Source: Streptomyces goshikiensis (lineage in GTDB: Bacteria > Actinomycetota > Actinomycetes > Streptomycetales > Streptomycetaceae). Taken from it: a stretch of 64,000 bases of DNA. The stretch lies in NCBI RefSeq assembly GCF_014650555.1, contig NZ_BMVE01000002.1, positions 558,001 through 622,000 on the forward strand, given 5' to 3'. The translations under genes were made by a program, and so were the position numbers. Shown piece by piece: positions 15,584-23,404 of the stretch; position 1 is the stretch's first letter, and each line of letters begins with the position of its first letter. Below the pieces are notes generated by a model. The model was given only the letters and a program-made list of their open reading frames with translations, had not been told where the DNA came from and did not search any database.

Positions 15584-17671
15584 GTGTTGCGCGGACGATG
15601 GCGGGCCACGGGCAGCGCCCTGCTGCGGCTGACCGTCGTCTGGGCCGTCTCCACCCTCACCATGCTCGTCCTCGCCGGAGTGCTGCCGGACTTCCGCCTC
15701 CAGTCCGGCGACGACGACAGCATCACCCAGATCGGCCTGGCCGCCGCCTGGGGCGCCGGCGCCTTCGGCCTGCTCGGCGCGCTGGTGTGGCCGCTCCTGG
15801 TACGGGCCCTGCTGCTGGTGCCCGCCCTGGTGCTCGGGCTGCTCGTCTTCTTCCTCAACGGCTCGCTGCTGCTGCTCGCGCTCCGGCTGGTCCCCGACGG
15901 GCGCGGCGAGGCGGCCCCGGAGACCGCGGTGGTCGTCGCCGCGGTGATGTCGGCCGTCGCGTCCGCGACCTCCACGGCCCTCGCCGTCCGCGACGACGAG
16001 GCGTACCGCCGCAGGCTCTACCGGCTCGCCGACCGGCGCCGCCGCGGGCAGCGCCGCGCGGCCGGGCCCGGCGCGGCGCGGACCGCGCCCGGGATGCTCT
16101 TCCTCCAGCTCGACGGGGTCGGGTACGAGGTGCTCCGGGCGGCCGCGGCGGACGGGCTGATGCCGACGGTGGCCGGCTGGCTCGACCACGGCCACCGCCT
16201 GACGTCCTGGCGCACCGACTGGTCCAGCCAGACCGGCGCCAGCCAGCTCGGCATCCTGCACGGCTCGAACTTCGACGTGCCCGCCTTCCGCTGGTACGAG
16301 AAGGAGACCGGCGAGGTGATGGTCTGCAACCGGCCCACCAGCGCCGCGGAACTCCAGCTGCGGGCCATCGAGCGCACCCGGGACGGGGGGCTGCTCACCC
16401 TCGACGGGGCCAGCCGCGGCAACCTCTTCAGCGGCGGCGCCGACCAGCTGGCCCTGGTGCTGTCCGTGTCGGCGCGGCGGGGCCGGGCCAACCGCTCCCG
16501 CGCGGGCTACTTCGCGTACTTCCGCGACCCGGCGAACGCCGTCCGCACCGCCCTGTCCTTCGTCGCCGAGGTGTGCCGGGAGATCGGCCAGTCGGTACGG
16601 GCGCGGCTGCGCGGGGACCTGCCGAGGGTGGCGCGCGCCGGGCTGTACCCGCTGATCCGGGCGTTCGCGACCGTGGTGGAACGCGACGTGGTCGTGGCGG
16701 CGGTGATCGGCGACATGCTGGCCGGCCGCGCCGCGGTCTACGCCGACCTGGTCGCCTACGACGAGGTCGCCCACCACTCGGGCCCGGCCGGCCGGGACAC
16801 CCAGCAGGTCCTGGCCCGCCTCGACCGCAGCCTCGCCCTGCTGTCCCGGGTCGCCGAGCACGCGCCCCGGGAGTACCGGATCGTGCTGCTCTCGGACCAC
16901 GGCCAGAGCCCCGGCGAGACCTTCCTCGGAAAGTACGGGCTGACCCTCAAGGACCTGGTCCGCGCGGGCTGCGGGCTTCCGGTCTCCCGCCGGGCCGGCC
17001 GTACGCACAGCGGGGCCGAGGCCCGCGCGGCCGTCTTGGCCGCCCTCCACCGGCCGGTGGAGGAGGAAGAGGAGGCCCGTCCCGGCCGGGACCCGGTGGT
17101 GCTGCCCTCGGGGAACCTCGGGCTGATCTCCTTCCCGGCCATGGCGGGCCGGGCCACCCGGGAGCGGATCGAGCGCGCGCACCCGGCCCTGCTCACGACC
17201 CTCGCGAGCCACCCGGGGATCGGCTTCCTGCTGGTGGACGGGGAGGTGCTGGGGCCGGGCGGCGCGGTGGCGCGGCTGGCGGTGCCGGGGGAGGCGGAGG
17301 AGCTGCTGGCCCCTTTCGGGCCGGGTGCGGCGGAGGCGGTGCGGCGCAGCGACGCCTTCCCGCACGTGGCCGACATCATGGTGAACTCCGCCTACGACCC
17401 GGCCACCGGGGAGGTGCACGCCTTCGAGGAGCAGATCGGCTCGCACGGCGGCCTGGGCGGGGAGCAGGGGCGGCCGTTCCTGATGTGGCCGGCGGTGCTC
17501 TCGGACCCGGGCCCCGGTCTGGTGGGCGCGGAGGCGGTGCACGACGTGCTGCGGCGCTGGCTGCGCGAGGCGGACGGCCCCCAGGTCCCGCTGCAGGATC
17601 CCCGGCCGGAGGCCGCCACAGGCGGAAGCTTTCCTTCCGCAGGGGCCCCCGTACAGGACGAAAACCATTGA
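15584..17671 (+). CDS. Membrane protein: phage-holin-like region fused to an alkaline phosphatase-superfamily domain
   Basis: 695 residues from a GTG at 15584; the frame is open to a GTG at 15521, but those 21 residues are Arg/Gly-rich and look untranslated. The first 150 residues hold about four membrane helices (LLRLTVVWAVSTLTMLVLAGVL, AAWGAGAFGLLGALVWPLLV, LLVPALVLGLLVFFLNGSLLLL, VVVAAVMSAVASATSTALAV). The rest is an alkaline phosphatase/type I phosphodiesterase domain: metal Asp in FLQLDGVGYEVL, nucleophile-region WSSQTGASQLGILHG, then YDEVAHHSGP and LLSDHGQSPG, which supply the second metal site. Predicted membrane-bound phosphohydrolase; substrate unknown. Only the fusion order is unusual relative to soluble relatives. 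Confidence 0.82.
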   Translation: MLRGRWRATGSALLRLTVVWAVSTLTMLVLAGVLPDFRLQSGDDDSITQIGLAAAWGAGAFGLLGALVWPLLVRALLLVPALVLGLLVFFLNGSLLLLALRLVPDGRGEAAPETAVVVAAVMSAVASATSTALAVRDDEAYRRRLYRLADRRRRGQRRAAGPGAARTAPGMLFLQLDGVGYEVLRAAAADGLMPTVAGWLDHGHRLTSWRTDWSSQTGASQLGILHGSNFDVPAFRWYEKETGEVMVCNRPTSAAELQLRAIERTRDGGLLTLDGASRGNLFSGGADQLALVLSVSARRGRANRSRAGYFAYFRDPANAVRTALSFVAEVCREIGQSVRARLRGDLPRVARAGLYPLIRAFATVVERDVVVAAVIGDMLAGRAAVYADLVAYDEVAHHSGPAGRDTQQVLARLDRSLALLSRVAEHAPREYRIVLLSDHGQSPGETFLGKYGLTLKDLVRAGCGLPVSRRAGRTHSGAEARAAVLAALHRPVEEEEEARPGRDPVVLPSGNLGLISFPAMAGRATRERIERAHPALLTTLASHPGIGFLLVDGEVLGPGGAVARLAVPGEAEELLAPFGPGAAEAVRRSDAFPHVADIMVNSAYDPATGEVHAFEEQIGSHGGLGGEQGRPFLMWPAVLSDPGPGLVGAEAVHDVLRRWLREADGPQVPLQDPRPEAATGGSFPSAGAPVQDENH

Positions 17672-17745
17672 TTTGGTGCGGGATTGACCGTGCACGACCA
17701 TGTGTCGACCTGTCCAGCATGTGAAATACCGAAGGCGCGACCCCC

Positions 17746-19119
17746 GTGAGCACCACCCTGCGAGACCCCGCCCCGACCACGGAACCGGCAGAGGCGGCAC
17801 AGAGCCCGCACGCCCGCCGCTTCGGCCTCCCCATCGCGACCTGCCTGGTCATGGGCAACGTCATCGGCGGCGGGATCTTCCTGCTGCCCGCCTCGGTCGC
17901 GCCGTTCGGCACGATCAGCCTCGTCGCCTTCGGGGTGCTCACCGCCGGTGCGATCGCCCTCGCCCTGGTCTTCGGCCGGCTCGCCGAACGCCACCCGCAG
18001 ACCGGCGGACCGTACGTCTACGCCCGCGCCGCGTTCGGGGACTTCGCCGGCTTCCTCGCCGCCTGGAGTTACTGGATCACCGCCTGGGTCTCGAACGCGG
18101 CCCTCGCCGTCGCGGCCGTCGGCTACCTCACCGTGCTCTTCCCCGCCGCGGGCGCGCACAAGTGGTCCATGTGCCTGGCCGCGCTCGCCGTCCAGTGGCT
18201 CCCCGCCCTCGCCAACCTGGCGGGCACCCGCTACGTCGGCGCGGTCCAAGTCATCGCCACCGTACTGAAGTTCGCCCCGCTGCTCCTGGTGGCCGTGGGC
18301 GGCCTGTTCTTCTTCGACCCCGCCAACCTCGGCCCCTTCCGGGCCACCGACCAGAGCGCGGCCGGAGCCGTCTCCGCCGCCGCGGCGATCCTGCTCTTCA
18401 GCTACCTCGGAGTCGAGTCCGCCACCGTCAGCGCGGGCGAGGTCCGCGACCCGGCCCGCAACGTCGGCCGGGCGACGATCCTCGGCACCGCCGGCGCGGC
18501 CGTCGTCTACCTGCTCGGCACCCTCTCCGTCTTCGGCCTGGTCGCCCACGAGAAGCTGGTCTCCTCCACCGCCCCCTTCACCGACGCCGTCAACGCCATG
18601 TTCGGCGGCACCTGGGGCGGCACCGTGGTCGCCTGCGCCGCCGTGATCTCGATGCTCGGCGCCCTCAACGGCTGGACGCTGCTCAGCGCGCAGACCCCGT
18701 ACGCCGCCGCCAAGGACGGGCTCTTCCCGAAGGTCTTCGAGACGAAGAAGCGCGGCGTCCCCGTCGTCGGCGTCGTCGTCACCGTGGCGCTGGCCTCCGC
18801 CCTCACCGTGTACAACTACACGCTGGGCGCCGAGGGGGTCTTCGAGAGCCTGGTCCTGATCACCACCTTCACCGCGACCGTCCCCTACCTGCTCGCCACC
18901 GCCGCGCAGATCTACTTCCTGCTCTCCGGGCAGCGCGAGCGCGTCCACGCCGGCCGCCTGGCCCGCGACGGCGTCCTCGCCGTCCTCGCCTTCGGCTTCT
19001 CCATGTGGCTGGTCGCCGGCTCCGGCTACGCGGCCGTCTACCAGGGCGTGCTGTTCCTCTTCGCCGGCGTCCTCTGCTACGCCGCGATGTCCGCCCGCAA
19101 GACCCGCGCCACCGCCTGA
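17746..19119 (+). CDS. APC-family amino acid/polyamine permease
   Basis: 457 residues from GTG at 17746. Twelve hydrophobic segments are visible, starting with LPIATCLVMGNVIGGGIFLLPASVAPFG, where the unwound first helix (GNVIGGGIF) binds the substrate carboxylate in APC transporters. The overall pattern, with PQTGGPYVYARAAFGDFAGFLAAWSYW, is closest to the arginine/agmatine and putrescine exchangers (AdiC/PotE branch) but substrate cannot be fixed. It follows the phosphatase-like gene by 74 nt on the same strand and may have its own promoter. Confidence 0.88.
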   Translation: MSTTLRDPAPTTEPAEAAQSPHARRFGLPIATCLVMGNVIGGGIFLLPASVAPFGTISLVAFGVLTAGAIALALVFGRLAERHPQTGGPYVYARAAFGDFAGFLAAWSYWITAWVSNAALAVAAVGYLTVLFPAAGAHKWSMCLAALAVQWLPALANLAGTRYVGAVQVIATVLKFAPLLLVAVGGLFFFDPANLGPFRATDQSAAGAVSAAAAILLFSYLGVESATVSAGEVRDPARNVGRATILGTAGAAVVYLLGTLSVFGLVAHEKLVSSTAPFTDAVNAMFGGTWGGTVVACAAVISMLGALNGWTLLSAQTPYAAAKDGLFPKVFETKKRGVPVVGVVVTVALASALTVYNYTLGAEGVFESLVLITTFTATVPYLLATAAQIYFLLSGQRERVHAGRLARDGVLAVLAFGFSMWLVAGSGYAAVYQGVLFLFAGVLCYAAMSARKTRATA

Positions 19120-19128
19120 CCTGCGGAG

Positions 19129-19134
19129 TAGCGT
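19129..19134 (+). promoter_or_regulatory. Probable -10 box of the SRPBCC gene
   Basis: TAGCGT lies 46 nt before the ATG at 19180, just after the stop of the permease gene. It fits TANNNT; -35 not clear. Confidence 0.45.
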
Positions 19135-19179
19135 AGGAGGAGAGGGCCGCGCCGTGCATCGGGCAGCGAAGGGGTCGCC

Positions 19180-19620
19180 ATGGACGCGATCAGAGCGAGC
19201 GTCGACATCGCCCGCAGCCCCGCGGAGGTCTACGGCTATCTGACGGACCCCGCCCACCTGCCGGAATGGCAGCACAGCGCGGTCCGCGCCCGCCCGCTGG
19301 ACGGCGCCCCCCTCCACCTCGGCTCGAAGCTGGCCGTCACCCGCCGGATCGGCCGGCGCCGGTTCCCGATGACCATGCAGGTCACCGAGTTCGACCCGCC
19401 CCGGAGCTGGCGGCTGCACGGGCTCGACGGCCCGGTCCGCGGCGATGTCCGGGGCACCGTCGAACCCCTCGACGAGGGCAGACGCTCGCGCGTCACCCTG
19501 AACCTCGACTTCGAGGCCCACGGCATCGGCAGGGCCCTGGTCCCGCTGGTGCTCAGGCCCTACGCCCGCAAGGAGCTCCCGAGGAACGAGGAGAAGCTCA
19601 GGCACCTGCTGGAGCACTGA
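19180..19620 (+). CDS. SRPBCC-family protein
   Basis: 146 residues. MDAIRASVDIARSPAEVYGYLTDPAHLPEWQHS is the textbook opening of the polyketide cyclase/START-like SRPBCC group, and the C-terminal helix (LVPLVLRPYARKELPRNEEKLRHLLEH) would close the ligand pocket. The central strands are very basic (LAVTRRIGRRRFPMTMQV). No catalytic motif. It converges on hrdB across a strong bidirectional terminator. Ligand and role unknown; a relative at 1958 belongs to the same fold but not the same subfamily. Confidence 0.82.
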   Translation: MDAIRASVDIARSPAEVYGYLTDPAHLPEWQHSAVRARPLDGAPLHLGSKLAVTRRIGRRRFPMTMQVTEFDPPRSWRLHGLDGPVRGDVRGTVEPLDEGRRSRVTLNLDFEAHGIGRALVPLVLRPYARKELPRNEEKLRHLLEH

Positions 19621-19625
19621 AAAAA

Positions 19626-19687
19626 CACCGGCCCCCGGGTGGACCGGCAGGGCGTCCGCCCTGCCGACCGCGCCCCGGGGGCCGGTG
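19626..19687. terminator. Nested bidirectional terminator between the SRPBCC gene and hrdB
   Basis: Outer arms CACCGGCCCCCGGG (19626-19639) and CCCGGGGGCCGGTG (19674-19687) are perfect 14-bp complements; inside them CGGCAGGGC (19645-19653) and GCCCTGCCG (19658-19666) make a second perfect hairpin. Reading out of hrdB the stem is followed by six T's (19625-19620), a strong intrinsic terminator. Confidence 0.9.
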
Positions 19688-19703
19688 TGGTGTCGCGACC
19701 GGT

Positions 19704-21281
19704 TTAGTCGAGGTAGTCGCGCAGCACCTGCGAACGCGACGGGTGGCGCAGCTTCGACATCGTCTTGGACTCGATCTGGCGGATGCGCTCGCGGGTGACC
19801 CCGTACACGCGGCCGATCTCGTCCAGGGTCTTCGGCTGGCCGTCGTTGAGGCCGTACCGCATGGAGACCACGCCCGCCTCGCGCTCGGAGAGCGTGCCCA
19901 GGATCGACTGGAGCTGCTCCTGGAGGAACGTGAACGACACCGCGTCGGCCGGGACGACCGCCTCGGAGTCCTCGATCAGGTCACCGAACTCGCTGTCGCC
20001 CTCCTCACCCAGCGGGGTGTGCAGGGAGATCGGCTCGCGGCCGTACTTCTGGACCTCGATGACCTTCTCGGGGGTCATGTCGAGTTCCTTGCCCAGCTCC
20101 TCCGGAGTGGGCTCCCGGCCGAGGTCCTGGAGCATCTGGCGCTGGACACGGGCCAGCTTGTTGATGATCTCGACCATGTGGACGGGGATGCGGATCGTGC
20201 GGGACTGGTCGGCCATGGCACGCGTGATCGCCTGCCGGATCCACCAGGTCGCGTACGTGGAGAACTTGAAGCCCTTGGTGTAGTCGAACTTCTCCACGGC
20301 GCGGATCAGACCGACGTTGCCCTCCTGGATCAGGTCCAGGAAGAGCATGCCGCGGCCGGTGTAGCGCTTGGCCAGGGAGACCACGAGGCGGAGGTTGGCC
20401 TCCAGCAGGTGGTTCTTGGCGCGGCGGCCGTCCTCGACGAGGATCTCCAGCTCACGCTTGAACGTGGCCTTGTGGTCCTCCTCCTCTTCGAGCTTGTACT
20501 CGGAGAACAGGCCCGCCTCGATGCGCTTGGCGAGCTCGACCTCCTGCTCGGCGTTGAGGAGCGGCACCTTGCCGATCAGCTTCAGGTAGTCCTTGACGGG
20601 GTCGGCGGTGGCGCCGGCCACCATGACCGTCTGCGCCGGAGCGTCGTCCTCGTCGTCGTCGGACAGGACGAAGCCCTGCGTGCCGCCGACCTTCGGGGCC
20701 TCTTCCTCGGCCTCGTCGGCCAGGTCCTCGGCCGCCCAGTCCTCGCCCTCGACGGCGGGCGTCTCGCCCTCGTCGGCGTCCTTGCCGGTCTTCTTGGCAG
20801 CCGCGGTCTTCTTCACGGCGGTCTTCTTCGCGGCGGCCTTCTTGACCACGCGCTTCTTCGGAGCGGCGTCCGTGTCCTCGGACACATCGGCGCCGGCGGT
20901 GTCGGCCGATATCGCCGCGGCGGCGGCGACCGGTGCGGCCGCGGCGGCGGTCTTGCGGGCGCCGATCGGGCGCGGCGCGGCGGCGGCCTTCTTGGTCACG
21001 GTGCGGGCGGGCGCGGCGGCAGCCTTGCGGGGCTTCTTGGCGGCAGCCTTCGTGGCGGGGGCGGCGCTGACGTGGAGGGCGACGCCCTCCTCGTCCAGGA
21101 CCTGGTTCAGGCTGCGCAGGACCCGCTTCCACTGGTCCACCGGGATGCGGCCGGCCTCGAAGGCCTGGCGCACGTCGTCACCGTTGATGTGACCCTGCTC
21201 GCGGCCGCGCTCGACGAGCGCGACGAGGGCCTCCGATTCGGCGATCTCCGGAGGGAACGTACGGGACGGGCTGAGCGACAC
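19704..21281 (-). CDS. hrdB: Principal RNA polymerase sigma factor (HrdB/RpoD type)
   Basis: 525 residues from a GTG at 21281. The first 70 residues match the HrdB N-terminal region ([34 protein letters not shown]), followed by a Lys/Ala-rich stretch (about 75-170) and an acidic stretch. Region 1.2 begins [15 protein letters not shown]; region 2 contains [18 protein letters not shown] and the -10 reading helix [20 protein letters not shown]; region 4.2 is [20 protein letters not shown]. It directs RNA polymerase to housekeeping promoters. Compared with the S. coelicolor HrdB I remember, conserved regions carry several substitutions (EGNVGL, KGFKFS, DQSRT), so a diverged paralogue is possible. 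Its leader contains a small hairpin (21345-21363). Confidence 0.93.
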   Translation of the reverse strand: MSLSPSRTFPPEIAESEALVALVERGREQGHINGDDVRQAFEAGRIPVDQWKRVLRSLNQVLDEEGVALHVSAAPATKAAAKKPRKAAAAPARTVTKKAAAAPRPIGARKTAAAAAPVAAAAAISADTAGADVSEDTDAAPKKRVVKKAAAKKTAVKKTAAAKKTGKDADEGETPAVEGEDWAAEDLADEAEEEAPKVGGTQGFVLSDDDEDDAPAQTVMVAGATADPVKDYLKLIGKVPLLNAEQEVELAKRIEAGLFSEYKLEEEEDHKATFKRELEILVEDGRRAKNHLLEANLRLVVSLAKRYTGRGMLFLDLIQEGNVGLIRAVEKFDYTKGFKFSTYATWWIRQAITRAMADQSRTIRIPVHMVEIINKLARVQRQMLQDLGREPTPEELGKELDMTPEKVIEVQKYGREPISLHTPLGEEGDSEFGDLIEDSEAVVPADAVSFTFLQEQLQSILGTLSEREAGVVSMRYGLNDGQPKTLDEIGRVYGVTRERIRQIESKTMSKLRHPSRSQVLRDYLD

Positions 21282-21344
21282 AAGGAGCCTCTCGTTGCGA
21301 ACAGATATGGGGTGGGCGGGACATCATCGCGCGAACTCGGGAAA

Positions 21345-21363
21345 CAGACCCGAGGGGGGTCTG
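21345..21363 (-). repeat. Inverted repeat in the hrdB upstream region
   Basis: CAGACCC (21345-21351), 5-nt loop, GGGTCTG (21357-21363), 64 nt before the hrdB start. Perfect 7-bp stem within a 214-bp gene-free region. It could be a leader hairpin or an operator; no -10/-35 pair is obvious here, and hrdB in other species is read by an ECF sigma. Confidence 0.45.
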
Positions 21364-21495
21364 TATTCCGGGGCCGCGCGAGGACACCTGTCGGTTCATC
21401 GCATGCCCGAGTAGATTCGTTACGCGCTGAATTGAGTGACCTGCGCCACGCTGTGGCGACGCAACCGATCCGGCGCGGATCCGTCCGCCCCGCGG

Positions 21496-22257
21496 TCAGC
21501 CCTTTTTACGGGCCTCGATGAGGAAGCGGGCGGTGTGCGCGACGAACGGACCTTCGCGTTCGATCTGTTCGTGCAGCTCGCGCAACCGGTCCCGGTACTG
21601 CCCGACCGTGAAGCCGGGCACCATCCAGATCACCTTCCTCAGGAAGTAGATCACGGCTCCGATGTCGTGGAACTCCGTCCGCAGCCGCTCGGAGCGCAGA
21701 TCGACCACGTCGAGACCCGCCCCGGCGGCGTCCGCGGCCGCGTCGTCGGGGTGCCGGGTGCGGCGGACCTCCTCGGGCTGCGGACCCAGGAAGTACTCCA
21801 CGAGCTCGAAGACGCTCGCCGGACCGACCTGCTGCGAGAGGTAGGTCCCGCCGGGCCCGAGCACCCGGGCGATCTCGTCCCACCAGATGGTCACCGGGTG
21901 CCGGCTGGTCACCAGGTCGAAGGACTCGTCGCCGAACGGCAGCGGCGGCTCGTCGGCGTCCGCGACGACCACCGCGCCCAGCGGGTGCAGCAGCCGGGTC
22001 GCCTTCGCGATGTTCGGCGGCCAGGACTCGGTGGCGACCGTCAGCCGGGGCAGGGGCCCCGCACCCGCGAGCACCTCGCCGCCGCCGGTCTGGATGTCGA
22101 GGGCGCTGTGGACCCGCGCGAGACGCGCCGCCATCAGCTGCTGGTAGCCCCAGGAGGGACGCTGCTCGGTGGCGCGGCCGTCGAGCCAGGAGAAGTCCCA
22201 GCCGTCGACGGACACGGACTCGGCTTCGGCGACGAGATGGTCGAAAGTGCGCGTCAT
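21496..22257 (-). CDS. Class I SAM-dependent methyltransferase
   Basis: 253 residues from ATG at 22257. The SAM-binding loop is slightly unusual, SALDIQTGGGEVLAGAG, instead of the E/D-x-G-x-G-x-G consensus; strand 2 ends VVVADADEPPLPFGDESFDLVTSRHPV and motif III is RVLGPGGTYLSQQVG. These fit the family of actinobacterial methyltransferases annotated near folD. The C-terminal part (AVIYFLRKVIWMVPGFTVGQYRDRL) is hydrophobic and may line the substrate site. Substrate unknown. Divergent from folD; its start lies only about 50 nt upstream of the folD riboswitch transcript start. Confidence 0.85.
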   Translation of the reverse strand: MTRTFDHLVAEAESVSVDGWDFSWLDGRATEQRPSWGYQQLMAARLARVHSALDIQTGGGEVLAGAGPLPRLTVATESWPPNIAKATRLLHPLGAVVVADADEPPLPFGDESFDLVTSRHPVTIWWDEIARVLGPGGTYLSQQVGPASVFELVEYFLGPQPEEVRRTRHPDDAAADAAGAGLDVVDLRSERLRTEFHDIGAVIYFLRKVIWMVPGFTVGQYRDRLRELHEQIEREGPFVAHTARFLIEARKKG

Positions 22258-22297
22258 GTCTCGATCGTCCCAGGTCGGGGCCCGGTCATCCACCGGA

Positions 22298-22303
22298 TAT
22301 GGT
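22298..22303 (+). promoter_or_regulatory. -10 box of the folD transcript
   Basis: TATGGT, with 6 nt to G22310, which is the first base of the riboswitch P1 stem. This places the transcript start exactly at the aptamer edge, supporting both calls. Confidence 0.6.
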
Positions 22304-22309
22304 GGAGGC

Positions 22310-22402
22310 GGGCCGTGACTGGCGTTCGGGTGGATCACCACCGGGGAGCGGCCCGGCGTACCTGTGCACCTCTGGTACGCCGACTGCCGCGCGCCTGGGC
22401 GA
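22310..22402 (+). ncRNA. ZTP (ZMP/pfl) riboswitch upstream of folD
   Basis: The segment has the conserved pfl-motif core in the right order: P1 GGGCCG (22310-22315) pairs with CGGCCC (22349-22354); right after it comes TGACTGGCG; P2 GGTGG (22329-22333) pairs with CCACC (22338-22342), followed by the invariant CGGGGAGCG; then a variable hairpin (CGGCGTACC 22354-22362 with GGTACGCCG 22374-22382) and the downstream CCGCGCGCCTGGGCGA element. ZTP riboswitches sense the purine intermediate ZMP/ZTP, which builds up when 10-formyl-tetrahydrofolate is short, and raise expression of one-carbon genes such as folD. The switch point is probably the folD ribosome site 35 nt downstream. Confidence 0.9.
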
Positions 22403-22441
22403 ACCGCGAACCGCGATCCGCAGCGACGTTCAGGAGACCCC

Positions 22442-23320
22442 GTGACGACTGCCCAGACTGCCTCCGCCCAGCTGATGGACGGCACCGCCCTCGCCCGCCG
22501 CATCTCGGAGCGGACGGCCCTGCACGCGGCGAAGATCACCGAGCGCACCGGTACCGCCCCGTGCCTGGCGACCGTGCTGGTCGGCGAGGACCCGGCGTCC
22601 GTCACGTACGTGCGCATGAAGCAGAACCGCTGCGCCAAGGCCGGGATCACCTCGCGCCACGTGGAGCTGCCCGCCGAGACCACGACCGAGGAGCTCGTCG
22701 CCGCGCTCACCGCCCTCTCCGAGGACCCGGAGATCAGCGGCATCCTGCTCCAGCACCCCGTCCCGCACCACATCGACGAGCGCGCGGCCTTCGAGGCGAT
22801 CGCCCCCGGCAAGGACGTCGACGGGGTCACCATGCACTCGTTCGCCGCGATGGGCTTCGGGCTCCCCGGCTTCGTGTCCTGCACCCCCGGCGGCATCATG
22901 CGCCTGCTGGAGGCCTACGACGTGGACCTGACCGGCAAGCACGCCGTCGTCGTCGGGCGCAGCGCGATCCTCGGCAAGCCGGCCGGGATGCTGCTGCTGG
23001 AGCGCAACGCCACCGTCACCTACTGCCACTCCCGCACCGTGGACCTGCCCTCCATCGTCCGCCAGGCGGACGTTCTGGTCGCCGCCGTCGGCAAGGCCGA
23101 GTTCATCCGGGGCGAGGACATCAAGCCGGGCGCGGTGGTCCTGGACGCCGGGTACAACGAGGGCAACGTGGGCGACGTCCACTTCGAGTCGGCCGCCGCC
23201 CGCGCCTCGCTGATCACCCCGGTCCCGGGCGGTGTCGGCCCGATGACGATCGCGGTGCTCCTGGAGCAGACGGTGCAGGCCGCCGCCGCCCAGGCCGGCC
23301 TGGACCTCGCCGCCCTCTGA
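22442..23320 (+). CDS. folD: Bifunctional methylenetetrahydrofolate dehydrogenase/methenyltetrahydrofolate cyclohydrolase
   Basis: 292 residues from GTG at 22442 (AGGAG ribosome site). FolD oxidises 5,10-methylene-THF with NADP and hydrolyses methenyl-THF to 10-formyl-THF. Seen motifs: VGEDPASVTYVRMKQNRCAKAGI with the catalytic Lys and Tyr; LLQHPVPHHIDE; PGKDVDGVTMHSF; TPGGIMRLLE; the dinucleotide loop VVVGRSAILGKPAGMLLLERNATVTYCHSRT; and the C-terminal PVPGGVGPMTIAVLL signature. The upstream in-frame ATG at 22364 lies inside the riboswitch and is rejected. Controlled by the ZTP riboswitch. Converges on the FAD oxidoreductase across a perfect 13-bp hairpin. Confidence 0.97.
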   Translation: MTTAQTASAQLMDGTALARRISERTALHAAKITERTGTAPCLATVLVGEDPASVTYVRMKQNRCAKAGITSRHVELPAETTTEELVAALTALSEDPEISGILLQHPVPHHIDERAAFEAIAPGKDVDGVTMHSFAAMGFGLPGFVSCTPGGIMRLLEAYDVDLTGKHAVVVGRSAILGKPAGMLLLERNATVTYCHSRTVDLPSIVRQADVLVAAVGKAEFIRGEDIKPGAVVLDAGYNEGNVGDVHFESAAARASLITPVPGGVGPMTIAVLLEQTVQAAAAQAGLDLAAL

Positions 23321-23364
23321 ACCCCCTGAGCACCTCCGAGCCCCTCCGGGCTCACCGACGCGGC

Positions 23365-23398
23365 CGCCGGGTCCGGGAGACCGTCCCCGGACCCGGCG
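23365..23398. terminator. Bidirectional hairpin between folD and the FAD oxidoreductase
   Basis: CGCCGGGTCCGGG (23365-23377) and CCCGGACCCGGCG (23386-23398) pair perfectly over 13 bp with an 8-nt loop, between two converging genes. There is no T-run, as is common for Streptomyces terminators. Confidence 0.75.
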
Positions 23399-23404
23399 AG
23401 CGCG

